A DNA stretch of 64,000 nucleotides from Ectocarpus siliculosus (lineage: Eukaryota; Sar; Phaeophyceae; Ectocarpales; Ectocarpaceae), in assembly GCA_000310025.1 (NCBI GenBank), contig FN649728.1, positions 62,001-126,000 of the forward strand, written 5' to 3'. Shown here piece by piece: positions 1 through 12,800 of the stretch. Position numbers and translations under genes: made by a program. Position 1 is the first letter of the stretch; every line of letters starts with the position of its first letter. The notes beneath the pieces were generated by a model. That model made no database searches and was not told where the DNA came from. It worked only from the letters and a program-made list of their open reading frames with translations.

Positions 1-890
1 CCCTTTGCCAGCAAGACACAACGTCCGAACCCCCGCGACCCCGACCGCTCTGCACTACAGAAGTGTCCTGAACGACGCGTGCCTGTGTACAGGAGGAGTA
101 GACACGGGTTGCGCAAAAAAAAAAACGCAAGAGCTCATGGATCCCAGTGTTGGTCGAGAAGCACAGAGCTGACAACTGGGCACGAACCATCCAGTACCGG
201 CCTAAAAGGCACACTCAAAGCCCTTCAGCAAAGATGTATACAAACCAATACGGAATGTTGTTGTGGGTGTGCTGTTCTCGGCGAAAAGAAACCGCGGCAG
301 GCACATCTTTCCGCTGAACACCATTTGCAGCGAAAGGGGCCGAGTTTGCCGAGTACTTGTTTTTGGAGCTTGCTTGCCGTCCTATTGGTCGGACCTTCTC
401 GCCCCCAGTTCTAGGTTATCTACCGTCAAGTGTTGTCTCTCTGAAAGCACGTCAATTTGTTCCTCACACATAAACCTGCTCGAGGAAATCAAGCCCAACG
501 AGATAAAAATAGAGATCGGTATATAGTAGACTCTGAACGTTCTACAACCTAAAAAAATATTGGCAAGGAACACGTACACCAAAACATCGGAACCACACGA
601 CATCGGTGAGAAGTAAACCAACAGGGGAATCATGTCCATGATTGCGGCCAACCCCCATCTATTTGCTCCCTCGAGTGGGCTGAGCCTTGGCCCCAAAGGA
701 AAGCATGGATCTTTCGAGTCCCGTGAGAAAACTTATTTGCTGTCTGTAGGCTCATACAGTCGTAACAATAGAGAACTGACTGTTTCCAGAAAATTTCCTC
801 GTGTCATATTGCGCACAAACCTGTCCCTGTCATCGTAACCCGCCCATCCCACCCTCTGTGCGGTATCGTGGATTGATGGCATCCAGCTAC
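1..890. other. Stretch without recognisable gene
   Basis: Only short overlapping ORFs are present on both strands and none shows a recognisable domain. A possible 3' splice site near 891-896 suggests this may be intron or upstream region of the plus-strand polyQ gene. Nothing else is supported. Confidence 0.4.
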
Positions 891-915
891 TCACAGGGAA
901 AGACCTTCTCGGCAC

Positions 916-1352
916 ATGCTTGGCGACAACCCCGTCAACATCAACCCCGACACCACCGCGAACAATTCCTCTCCGACGCGAGCGGGAACTAGCCGCGAGA
1001 GGCTTCACGAAACTCATCGTTCCAGCATCGCTTACAGGGCTGCGACTAGGCAACATCTGGGCCCGTCTGGCAATGTGTTGGGCCCCCAACCTTATTCACC
1101 CGTTATAAAGCACGAGGATAGGGTTGCATCGAATGGCGGCGGCGGCGGCGGCGGTGGGATCGATCGCGGGTATGGTAATTGTTTTCCCCACGGTGGTTGT
1201 GGACCGCGACCATCGTCCCCGTCCTCGACGTTCACGCAAGGAGAGGGATACCCCCATCGTTTCCGCCGAAACCAGGTTGGCAGCAGGGGGGAAAAATACG
1301 CGGTGCGGGCAGCCCCAGCGGTTAACGATGAGACGTACCGGTACCCGCACCA

Positions 1353-1383
<31 letters not shown>

Positions 1384-2544
1384 CAACAACAGCGGCAGCA
1401 GCAGCAGCAGCAGCACCAAGACCAGCAGCAGTGCCATCAGCAACGTTGGACAGTTATCGCCCCTTCTGGACCCGACACCGGCATGGCGGTGATCGGTAGT
1501 CCAAGGCACTGTCGAGCCGGGGCGAATAACCCGATAGAAGAAGCAGAGCCAAGACCAATTCTTCGCGGCTTTCGTGTTCGAAGCTCTCGTACCCCCGGTG
1601 AATATGGCCGTGACATGTCTCAGGGAATAGGAAAGAGAGAGCCCGCCATGCCTCAAGTCCGTATGGGAGGTGTGCAAAGCAGGCATGAGCAGAGAGGGAT
1701 CGCGACAAGAGATATATTGCGGGGGGATCCGACGGTCACCTCTACGAGTTGCGACAGCCTGCAGCACGCGACCGCAGCCGAAGAAAACGATCGAAGAACA
1801 CGTTACTCTTCTCGTCCTCTTGCTCCTTCTGATGGTCCTCTTGCTTCTTCTGATCTTCCTCCTACTCCAACCACGTCGTACGGGTCCGAGGGACACTTCT
1901 ACCGCCAAGGTCCTGACCATAGTAGATCGTTCTGTGAAGAACCGTTACGCAAGAAACACTGCCACCAACAACCGTTCGGCACAGAAGAACGGTTCGTGGA
2001 ACGACGCCCTTTCCGGGTGCGCGAGGAGCCGTTCACCTGTGGTCCCGGCAGGAACTGGGATGGCATTGGCACCGGCTGGTCGATGAAAGAAGGGCTTGAG
2101 GACGCGCCCGCACGAGGTGCGTTCGGAAGGGCGAGCGAGTCTGTTCCTGTGGCGATGGCTGTTGCTACGGAATCCATTGATGGGTACCATGCTCGCGGTC
2201 GTTCCACCGGTACGTTTTTCGCCGGTGACGGGCGTGACTACCGCCGTCATCCGGATCACCTTCACGCCAACCACAACAACACTAACAACGATTCGAACAC
2301 GTACTTCAACAGTCGAGACGGCAACCACGGCTTTGACATGGGAAGCCGGCACGGGCAGCAGAGGGGTCATTCGCACCACAACGGCCAAGATTATTACCGC
2401 GAGGGATTACAATCTCAGCATGAGACTCCCCAATACAAGCCTCCCCCGACAGGGCGGGGTCTAGCTTCCCACGGGGTGGATGACTGGTCACAACAATGCA
2501 AGATCGGCGGCTGCAGCTTTATGGGACCGTCCCCCATCCATTGA
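916..2544 (+). CDS. Hypothetical polyQ, His/Asn/Gly-rich protein (542 codons), probably a last exon
   Basis: I do not recognise this gene. The ORF is open for 542 codons and has an eight-glycine run near residues 75-82 and a long glutamine tract near residues 146-170 encoded by mixed CAG/CAA codons, then His- and Asn-rich segments near the C-terminus (HANHNNTNNDSN). I see no known domain, signal peptide or membrane segment. The frame stays open upstream of the ATG only back to a TGA at 874-876, and a good 3' splice site (CTACTCACAG, ending at 896) lies inside that stretch, so the ATG may be internal and the segment the last exon of a larger gene. It is convergent with MDN1. The mixed CAG/CAA codons and the length argue for real coding; low complexity and lack of homology argue for caution. 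Confidence 0.5.
1351..1431 (+). repeat. CAG/CAA trinucleotide tract (polyQ)
   Basis: An interrupted (CAG)n/(CAA)n tract, in frame with the 916-2544 ORF, encodes a glutamine run broken by single Arg, His and Asp codons. Eight CAGs are followed by five CAAs and then more CAGs. The opposite strand reads as a leucine-rich ORF, which is a shadow. Confidence 0.9.
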
Positions 2545-5429
2545 TGATCAGGCTTGATGCGTTACAGCGGTAAGACCGTGTCCAGTGTACAATGCGGATT
2601 TACAAGTGTGGGACGGTTGTCTTTCGCGGAAGCACAGAAAACCTGGATGAGAAGCCTGAAGGCCCTTCCGTATGTAGCCGTAGCCACCATTACCAATCAA
2701 TGTTGTTGCACATTTTTCTTCTGTGTGAAGAAAATCGGGCCTTTTGGAAGCTGGTGTGACCTATCTATTCATCCAGACGGCGGTTTTCGTTGTTTCGGGC
2801 TTCCGAGTATCCACGTATGTACAGTCACTATAATAATAGATTTTTCGCCTTTTGTAGCAAACAAGCACGTTTGTTTGTTTTTTAACCCTGGTCGTCACTC
2901 ACTGTTATTTTTGTGGTTGACTCGTCCGTCTTGCTTGGGTCTGCCCGTTAGCAATGAGTGTGGTGGAGCATGGCAGCGTAAGGTAGATGCCAGATAGTCG
3001 GGTAGTGGGGGGGGGGGTACTTTGGACGTAATAATCTCCTGATCGTCAACATGTCGAGTACATTTGTGGCGCGATTGTCGGGCACTAGCACCGGCTGCAG
3101 TCAGTGCGGATAGTTGCATATGGTCTGCCGATGCCCCATTTTCCTGCTCGCGTGGATGATGCTGATGATGCCGCTGCTATCGATGGTGCTTGTGTTTGAA
3201 TCCATTCGTCACATTGTGGTTGACAGAGCCTGAATGTCCAGCGCTACAGGCGGGCTGCAGAGCAAGGGGCAGAACGTGCGGCGCCGGGGGCAGTAGCCTG
3301 TTCGTATCATGACGCCATGACCTCCAGCGCATCCTGAGGGAGCGCTCTTCTTCAAATAGGCGCTTTAGTTGGTAGTGGACCCTACGTACGCTCTCAAGTT
3401 CGTGGCGTGCTTCCAACCAGGAACGAACGGCGCCTTGGGCCCAGCAGCTTGATTACTACGCTGGGATCGAGAACAAAGGGCCTGGCCGCAGCCACGCGTA
3501 TTGTCCCCTGGGGGTGCGGGAGTATAATAGGAGGGCAGATATATATATAGGAGGGCACATATATATATATATATGTCAATTCTCATCCACAGGTACAGGC
3601 TTGAATTGAACACATTGATTGATTGATGAGGAAGTCGCGATCGTACGTACGTATGTATGCGAAAATTAGTCTCGAATGAGTTGGCGGTGGAGGTGGGCCG
3701 CCTCGGGTAGTTTTCGCTGGCACAACTTCGGCGATGTGACTGTCATTTCTCTGCGGATAGTTCCTTCTTAGGGACCTGCGGATGTTTTTGGCCACACAGA
3801 ATGGCTTCGATAATTTTACTACAATTAATTTTACCAGTTTTGGTTGTTTTTGTTCGTGATGGGGACGGCGATGAGATTACTGGTGGTATTGATGCTTGGG
3901 CGGGAGGTTGCGACCGCAGCGAGCGGCGGTGTCTTGTATGTCTTATGTGTGGAAGACGATGGATTGACGGTGTCAACGATGCCTCAACTTTATTGTGTTG
4001 TTTGTTTTTATGTTTTTATTGTACGGGGAAATCACTGAGGCTACCGGGGTTGGTTGTCGACTAGACTACTTGTTTGTTTCTCGTGTTTCGTTGTTCTGGT
4101 ACATATATTTTCTGTGAGACTTTTGGACAGACGGTCTGTCTGCTTGTTTGCAACATGAGTTTTAAGTTAGGGAAATTTGAAATTTGTTGACCGGACATCG
4201 TACTTGTAGATGGGTGCGACTTCCAGCATTCAGTCCTTTGTGTAGGCTCAATGTCTGCCCTGTCTGCTACAACGGGGTATGGCGATAGCTCGCTGTATGC
4301 CGCGCTAGCCAGAGTGTTGTGTGGTGTGGAAGGTATGTATGTACGATTACGAAGACACGTGTTGAAGCACTCATCATGTACTTCGAAGAATATGCTCTTC
4401 TTGCCCAAAAATGGGTCGGATTTGTTGACATTTTAGGACCTACGTACAGTAGTTATCCGCGAGGAGATGGTTCCTTCAGGACGATCGATGGGCTTGTTTA
4501 TTTGTTTCGTGGCTCTCCTCTGGTCTTGTCCACGCAGTCAAATTCCGAGCGCGAGACCAGCACACCGTGCGGGAAACTAAACGGCCCGCAAGACACTGCA
4601 TCACTTGTGTACACAGCCAATTTGCTGTCGACAGCGTCCCGAGAATTATCTCTCGAGGAACAGCCCAAGTCTTAAGAGGCAGTGGTGCTGGAGGCCCATG
4701 TAACAAGATCTGTCTCAAGCCCAACGCTCACCTGCACAAACGATTGTGCCGGGAACTAGAAAGCAAACCAATGAGATCTCGCGCATGTTTGTTTGTTCAG
4801 ACGTGGGAGCCTCACTTGCACAGTACATAAAACATGTACAAGTCTCATGTCTTTCGTTCAAGGATGATTTCACCTTCGAACTCCGTCTTTTTTCACCCTT
4901 TCGTCGTCTCGCAATGCAAGCATGCACACTCAGTCATGTCACGCATCACCAAAACCCAACCCGTACAAGACATTACTCACACCCACCACACACTACGACG
5001 TTCCGCATATGATCATACTCTGCACAAACACACTCCACTTGGGTAAAACAAGTACTCTCCAACCAAACGCCGCGGTACAGCAGTAGCAGTCGCAGCCTGG
5101 CCTCATCCCAAGGGAAGGGCCGTAACACCGAGAGACAAAAGCCGACCTTTCTACATTACAGGCAGATACACAGGAAAAACAGCGCAAAGGAGGCATACAT
5201 ATATTGTTAAGTTAAAAACCAAACTGGACAAACGATGCGTCACGTTCCGCCTATAACGAACGAACGCGGCATCAATGCCCAAAACAACCGATATATCCGG
5301 CATCCAAAAATAAAATTTCGACTTCGACACGAACGTTCATGACAGCATCACACAAGCACAGCCTCGAACCTCGTGCAAACCACCGCCCTGCCAAAGACTC
5401 CCAACAACCAACACCCCCAGCAACCAAGC
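2545..5429. other. Convergent intergenic region and 3' UTRs
   Basis: No convincing coding sequence is visible. From 2550 to about 4.8 kb the plus strand is T/G-rich with many TTTG runs, as expected for a long 3' UTR of the plus-strand gene. From about 4.85 kb to 5.43 kb it becomes A/C-rich, as expected for the 3' UTR of MDN1 on the minus strand. The switch point is a reasonable estimate of where the two transcripts meet. An AT microsatellite and a G homopolymer (3006-3016) lie within. I could not identify a clear polyadenylation signal. Confidence 0.5.
3537..3576. repeat. (AT)n microsatellite
   Basis: Two short runs of alternating AT/TA separated by GGAGGGCAC lie in the convergent 3' region. 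This is simple sequence with no coding content. Confidence 0.85.
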
Positions 5430-8400
5430 CTAGCGAGACGTCTGACGCTGCAGCAACTCGAACCACTGCCTCAAGGCATCCGCAAGAGTCTCTGGTAGAG
5501 CCTCGATGTGGTTGAGCAACATGTAGAGGGGGAAAGGGTACTTGTCGAGGTAGCTGGTGAGCACCAGCTTGCCGTTGACGTACGTAGCCTCTCTCGTCTT
5601 GAGGATGGACGTGTCCCCTTCCTTGTCCAGGACTGCACGCCAACAACGGCAGCAACGTCGATAGCGGAAGCGCTTGCTGATCAATGTACGAAATATAGGT
5701 GCGCCACGCAGCTGGGTACACGACTAGACGTGGAACCATGCCAGATACCATTGATACCGACCAGACAAGTATTCAAAATGCCACGGATTGTCGCGCGTGG
5801 TTCGACCGCAGGTACAGCACATGCACATCGACCTCGAAATAACGGCCGTCATTTAGAGCGTCAGTCCAATAACTGTCAACCAAACAACACAACGCGCCCA
5901 GCAGGAGGCTCCTGGCAAGCACGGCAAAAAACACCCAAGCATCTACCGGTATACATACGACACCGTGAGCATTAGTGTATATCAGTAGTGGTCCCGATGT
6001 AGTGGCACCTTGCATATTTGGTGAAATACCACGATAGTGGCATCAAAATCTCTGGTCACAATATCAAAATGTACATGAACCTGATATATCGACTAGGGGC
6101 ATATTTCGCTCTTGCCCCTACATGTCGCTAATCGGGGCCACTTGTGCTGTACGAAATGTTTCTTCGCCTTTCGGCGGTGGTTTCAGCCCAACGCATGATG
6201 CGAAGTCAGCAGCAAGCAATGTCCGAACTCCTACGTCCCAACACCAGAATGGGAGAGCGTCATTTTGATCGCGTTTGGAGCGGGATAGCGAAAGGAGTCG
6301 AAGGGGCTAGGGTGCTTAGTCCTGGCCCCCCACGTTTCATCTAGCTCGAGGAATTTGGGAGGTACAGGCAATGTTGTAAACCCCTGCATCCCAGCTAGAC
6401 CCTCGAGCAAAAACAACACAACTTTGTTTGCACTCTGCAACCCAGTGTTACACAACGCTATTTCAAATCAAACGAGCAGTTCGGATATGTAATCCCCATA
6501 AAAAACAACGGAATGAATCGGGGCCAAGGAAAAACAATCCCATCATTGCACATCGTGGGGAAGTCATCAAGCACACGCGGAGACAATGAACACCGAAGGC
6601 TACGTTGAACGAACGTACCAATGAGCACCAGCAGCTGTCCCCTCTCATTCATCTCTCGAACCAGCTTTCGCAAGCGATCTTTGTTCTCTCGATCGAATCG
6701 GCCGTCGGACAATAGCAGCACCAGCTGGCGAGGGGTGCCCTTGCTGCCGACGCCTCCTGAAGACATCGAGAACCCGCTTCGGGCCTCCTGACAAGACGTG
6801 ACGTGTCATGTGTCATGGCACCAGACAGCCAACAGGGAGTGCAGGCATGTTAGCATGAGGATTGGAGTGGCCAAGAGAGTTGGGGGTGGGAGGTGGTCGA
6901 AAGTAACAAAGTTTTATCCAGGTCTTTTTAGCGCGGCAGCAACATGATGCAACAGGTGTACAAATGCCTTCATCAACTACATGAACCAGACCAAAAAATA
7001 ATCAAGATTGCAGAGCCGTTTGCACCTGCCCCTGTGCCTATCTTACGGAGTTCCAAACGACAACGATCTCCGCTAAAAGCACGTGCTGCGTCGACACCAT
7101 GTGGCGGGGGCGATGCTCACCTCCAACAGAGACACCAGGCCTTCGAGGGTGTGAGCGGTGTTGGTGCGCTTTTGATCGAAGGTAAAGCCATCAACAATCT
7201 TGGCACCAGCCTCCTCCGTGAAAGGGTCGCCGAAACCGTGAAGCAGGTCGAGGTCTTCTCCAAACCTTTTCGACCACACACATATTGTCGGAGGGAGCAG
7301 TTCGAGGCCGAAAGGGGAAAGAGACGGAAATTTACCGTAATGCCTTGTTTTAAACAGCACAGAACACATCAACAATAGGATGATGAGGTGCGATCAAAAA
7401 CAACAAATCAACACGTTTGGCCCACAAAGGTCAATACGAGCAAGACACCAACGAAACGAAACGATACGACGCAGCGCTGCGAATTTGGACATTCCACGGG
7501 CTGAATAAAACAAAAAAATAAAACGCTGTCAATTGCTATGCAATCCACTAGACCAGCTACCATGTACCCACAATCAGAAATATGCCCAAAGCAAAAAAAA
7601 AGTGTTGGACGCGTTAGAGGCGAGCCCGCAGCGGAATCCCTGCGGACCTGCCCTGTGTTGCCGCCCGAAGTCTGATATCGGCGAGGTTTTAGCGCCGCGT
7701 GCGCCACTGTGTATCTCACAAAAGAGATGCACGGCACTGCGGAGTAGTTAAACGCCTGGTTCTGTTTGCACATGTCCAGCTACGTACACATATGCAATAT
7801 GACCCTTTGCCACGTACTCATCAAGCAGATCCATTCTCAGCAGGCCCGCTTACCGCGTACACCTCGTGCGTTTTTTGGCAAGGGATGAATAAAAAAAATT
7901 CAGGCCGTCACCGGGTGATGACGTCGGACATACAAATGCCCGACAGTCAGGGTTATCTGTCCAAATTTTTAACTCCCGATAGACCCAAGTCACCCTCAAA
8001 AGTTCACCTTCTCATCTTCAGCACACGTGTGTCCACACCTTCAAGACTCAACAACGCTACGGTGTTTTAACACGCGCCAAGACAGCGGTGCCATCGAATT
8101 TTCGTGTGTACCGACGAGCGTCAGATGCGCAGTTGTATGATGGCAGGACATGGACACCCGCCACACACAAAACAACAGCATCTCGACACGAAGAGCTAAA
8201 CCTACAAGAGGCGCCGGATCGGTTAAATGTTATGTTATCTTACCGTGCAACCGCGAGTTGTCCGGCCTCGAGCTGAGTGAGTCCAGAAGCCACCATCGTC
8301 ATCGCCGCCAGGGCAAGGGCCCCGGCTCCACAGTCCGCCATAGACTCAGAATCGTCGATGGCCATCAGAATCTATCAAGACACACAAAGAGACAAGAGCG

Positions 8401-9865
8401 AGAGTAACAGCGGGTGAACGGCGTTAGGCCCAAGACGTCAGGGTCAAGGGACAAACGATCCGAAAGAGAGGTGAAAACAGCTTGCATGTACGCCTACTGG
8501 AGACGGCGACGGGAAAACTGCCAATGGTGTAGATACACGCGGAAACTAGAAGCTACCGTAGTGGTGAATGGCGTCATCATCATGAGCAAGCTTCGCCAAA
8601 AACAGCAGTCATGCCGCGCAGCAACAACGACAACAGTATGCACACGACGGCGCAACAGTATCGGGCACCGCCGCACGACTGCTCTCTCTGTGTGTGCGCG
8701 GGAACAGCAATGGATGGGAGGGCCTCTTGACAATGTTTGGCATGTTGCTTGTTCCAGGCAGCGGGGGGCTGCAGTGGCGCGAGAACCCCAAGACAGGCGC
8801 ACCCCGCCTGTCAAAGCCCCTGGAGTGGTCATGTTTGTCATCATCGGCCGAATCAAACCCACCGCACTCCCACGCCGGCCGGAAAGCCAGACAAAACTCC
8901 GGGACGCCAGTACCAGCACGAGACACACAGGGTAGACTATGATAGCAGACAGTACCTGGTACCCAGACAGTACCTAACGCGAAGTATGCATCAGGCAAAC
9001 AACTCCGAACCACACTGCGAATGACCAGCTGGTTCTCCAAAAGAAACGACAACCAGAACACGGCACAGCAGTCGAGGTCCCTGTTTAAGGACGCCACGTG
9101 CCACGGCAAAACACCGGCCTGAAAGGGGCAACGGGCCATGTTTTTCACACTATGAGACAACTTGAATATTCCGTCTGCGGCAAGCGATTTCACCTCGGCC
9201 TCAAGCAGCAACGCCTACTGGGTACAAGTATCCTACAGTACAGCAGCAAAGTCGGGCACATCTCCACCTAACAGGTCGGACAAAGCGCGCACGTTCTCGT
9301 CCCATTCTCGTTCTCACTCTCACTCTCACCTGGTAGTCCCTCTTAGCGGGCTTGGTCCTCCTCAGCCAGATCTTGTCCTTCCTGAACCCCGACGCGATGT
9401 ACGGGATAACCCTCCGCATGTTGATCCTCTTCCCCGACCGGTAGTCCCCCTGCAACTTCGTCGCCACCATAGGCTCCAACACGAGACGAAGCTGCTCGCA
9501 CAGTCGTTGGGACAGCGCGCCGGTGACGCTCCTTAGCCTACCCCAGAGCTCCCGCGAGACCTCACGGCCTTCCTGCCCGTCACGGTCACGCTTCACCCGT
9601 TGCAACTCCTCCGCCAGCGCGTGGAGCTCCTCCCTGAGCCTGGTCTCACGGCCCCGGGAAGATTGTCGCCCATTTTCTTCTTCTTCTTGGTGTCCACGAG
9701 AGGCAAGAGGATTTGTGACGATGGCACCGTTGGCGTTGTCTCCGGCACCCGGGGGTGGCTCCTCCAAGGAATTGAGGTCGAGGGAGGCGTTTTCGGTGTC
9801 GGGGACAGGGGGTTCTTCGTCTTCGTTCCCGTCTTCCTGCTGTGGGTCCGTCCCGTCTTCCACAT
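5430..9865 (-). other. MDN1: Midasin exons 50-54: MIDAS (VWA) substrate-binding domain and C-terminus
   Basis: Exon 50 ends with the highly conserved lead-in SQRLCEQLRLVLEPMVATKL, QGDYRSGKRINMRRVIPYIA and DKIWLRRTKPAKRDYQ. Exon 51 opens ILMAIDDSESMAD, where DDSES is the DxSxS metal-ion motif. Exon 52 has RFGEDLDLLHGF and the segment FTFDQKRTNT that should supply the MIDAS threonine. Exon 53 has LVLLLSDGRFDRENKDRLRK, with the third MIDAS acidic residue in SDG. Exon 54 ends YPFPLYMLLNHIEALPETL then RQWFELLQ before the stop TAG. This domain binds the UBL domains of Ytm1/WDR12 and Rsa4/NLE1 (family knowledge). All MIDAS residues I can identify are present, so this is a functional C-terminus. Confidence 0.97.
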
Positions 9866-12800
9866 CTGTCACAACAAAAATGCCATACCGTAAGATACGC
9901 ATGAAAACCATCGGACGGCACGGCACAATGGTGACTAAACGGAGGAGAGAAAAGGCATGGCATGCCATGCTTCTAGCGATTTGTGTTCGTTTGCATTCAT
10001 TTTCGCGACAAAAATCGACATCCGTGTGTGCTGTTGGCATCGACGAGGCAAAGAGACGACTTGACGCTGTCGTCACAAAGCACGATCCTCAAGTGTTCAC
10101 TCCACTACTCCACTACTTCTTCGAAGTAAACACTCTTTCTACGGAACGTGCTTGACTTGGCAAGCTCAACGGCAAATCGATTCCTTTCCTAGAATCGAAA
10201 TAAACCATTCTGACCCAACCTGATACTTCGCGATGTATAAAAACAAAGTGTGCATGTTGCCAGCGTTCAGCCCGTGCGGGTAGTGTGCAGACGATGTGAC
10301 CACCGCCCCGGTACCCCACGGTTCCTATCATAATACTGACAAGCTTTGCTCTGCGCAGGTCATGGCAGACGAACACGCCAACGGTTTGGCGGAACTCTGT
10401 GGCAGATAGACCTGCGGGAACGTTGAAAGACCTCAGAAACATTATTTGCACGTCACACTAAATGCAACGTTGACCTAAAACCAAAATAAAACGCACTCCG
10501 TCTCCGTTTGCACCCCTCATTAAGAACATGTCACCTACAACGAGTAATATTAATCAGGCCACGAACACTGCTGTCCTGCGCAAGTTGCTGGAAGGATTGC
10601 TGTTGTTTCTCCTGCTTACAAGTCCGTAGATGACATCGTCCTCACTGATTTTCGACATTCTTTCTGCAGCGCCGAGGCTCAGAGTTTAATTAAATTTGAA
10701 GCTCACAGGACGAACGCCAACAGACTTTGATGGACACAACAAACGACCAACAACAACTACAGAGCAGCTTCGCGTGGAAAAAAAACAATCACCTTCCCGA
10801 TGGCCGTCCTTGTCCCTCCGCTTGCCGCTCTTTCTGGAAGAATCAACCACCTCCGAACCATCTTTGTCAAGACCTTCATCATCACCATCAGCTCTGGGCA
10901 CCTGCTCGCCATAGATAGAAACCCAGAGCACAGCAAAAATAAAAAGATTCAATGATCCGAGGCTCATGCAACGCTAGGCAACGACAGCGGCAAGTGACTC
11001 TTGTATGATCCTACTATTCTCTTGCTCTTCGTCGCCGACTCGCCACCATGAGTTGCACGGTGCCAGCAACAAGCAAACACTGCCCAACAAAGCACTACAA
11101 AGAGGGGAGGCTACAGGGCATATCCGTGAACCCCCATTTTTTACCTACACTAGTATCTGACAACAACAAAAATCAGACAGGCCGACATTCTGCGGCCCAC
11201 GTCCAACACTCTTGTCACCTCTTGTTCATGGTCTTGGTCCATGGCCTCGACTCCATCATTCGCATCAGCGTTATCACCATCCCCATCCGGATGTTCGACA
11301 ACGTTGCCCTCCTCGTCATCATCCCCATCCCGCTCGTCTTGGGCCTTCCTCTGTTCCTCGTGGGCAGCTTCAGCGGCTTGTTCTTCGGAAACGCCTCCGA
11401 GCACCTGCAACAAATCAACACAAAACAGCACCAAATTCACGTCATCATTGGGCCCCACAGCAGCAATCGTACACTTCTCTCTCGCAATCTTACGCTCGTC
11501 GTGTGTCAGGCCAAGTCAGGTCAGCAAGTAAAGAACTTCCGAGCAAAATCAGCATCATCACCCAGAGAGCGGGCTAGCCAAAAACACCAAATGCACACAC
11601 CAAGCCAAGGACGTCACACAAGCATGTCGATACGGCAGGTACATCATGAGAGCAGCAAACCACAGTCGTGTGGGACTTGGTTCTTGCAGTCTCATGGCAC
11701 CTACAGACCCGCGACCCCCAAGCTACTCTTATGGCACACGCGTGACAAGCGCTACAGCAGCACCATACCTGGCTGGAACCTCTCTCGGTGGAAGTAACGT
11801 ACTCGAACTTGCCCTCTCCACCATCACCATCTTCCTTTTCACCATCACCAGTGTCATCGCCGAGGTCCTTCTCCCCCTCCCCCTCCCCCTCTGCACCGCC
11901 AACAGAAGGAGGAAGATATAACGGGGAACAGGGGATATGAGCATACACCCAATTCAAAAAAAGGCTAAGCTACAGCATGCTGATTTGATATGGTTTCAAA
12001 AGGCCTGCCGGCAGTGAACCAACTGCCGTCGTGCACGTCGCATATCAAGCTTGCTTCACACATCGGAGACCCCAGCCAGCAGAGGCAAAACAGCCATTCT
12101 TTGTGCCCGCGTAGGTGATAGAGACGAAAACAAGGGTGTTCCCGCTCTCACCCTGGGCGGCCTCTTCCTTGCCCTTATCCTGCAGCATGTCCAGACGACG
12201 GTGCCAATGCCGCATGGCATCCCCAGGATCTCTGTGCCAGGTTAGGAACACCGGGACATTGAACATCTTGCAATTTAGAAAAACGGCGGTTAAGGCCTTC
12301 ATATCCAACCTAATTCCGCGCCTATACTTGCAGAGAAGATCAAAAATACGGTAGACCCTAGGGCAATGAAAAAAATATTGTGATTGGACACGGGTGATGT
12401 AGAGCGATTCTGCTTGACAGCAAGGATGCCATAGGGGCAATAGTTTTGACGAAGGACAAACAAACTCGAGTAGCTTCAAACAGTACCCGACGCCTGGGAC
12501 GACAGCACGTCTCAACCAGCGCAGGTGCATAATCAAATGTTGACAGCGTTCAGCCCGTGCGGGTAGTATGCAGACGATGTGACCACCGCCCCTGTACCCC
12601 ACGGTTCCTATCATAATACTGACAAGCTTTGCTCTGCGCAGGTCATGGCAGACGAACACGCCAATGGTTTGGCGGAACTCTGTGGCAGATAGACCTGCGG
12701 TGTTCGGAGGACAAGCAACCCTTACCCGTGTTCCGGAACCATGATATCCCAACACTCCATTTTGTTGCGATAAAATCAAATCACGTCAAACGCAGGCACC

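Noticed and set aside
1096-1920. 274-codon minus-strand ORF with a leucine run
   Set aside because: The leucine run is the reverse of the CAG tract; the plus-strand frame is longer and has mixed CAG/CAA codons.
4319-4675. 118-codon plus-strand ORF in the convergent region
   Set aside because: No domain and T-rich UTR-like composition; not supported as a gene.
10255-10419. 165-bp repeat as a Helitron or MITE
   Set aside because: The sense strand does begin with TC, but no CTRR end with hairpin, no TIRs and no TSD are consistent across the five copies.
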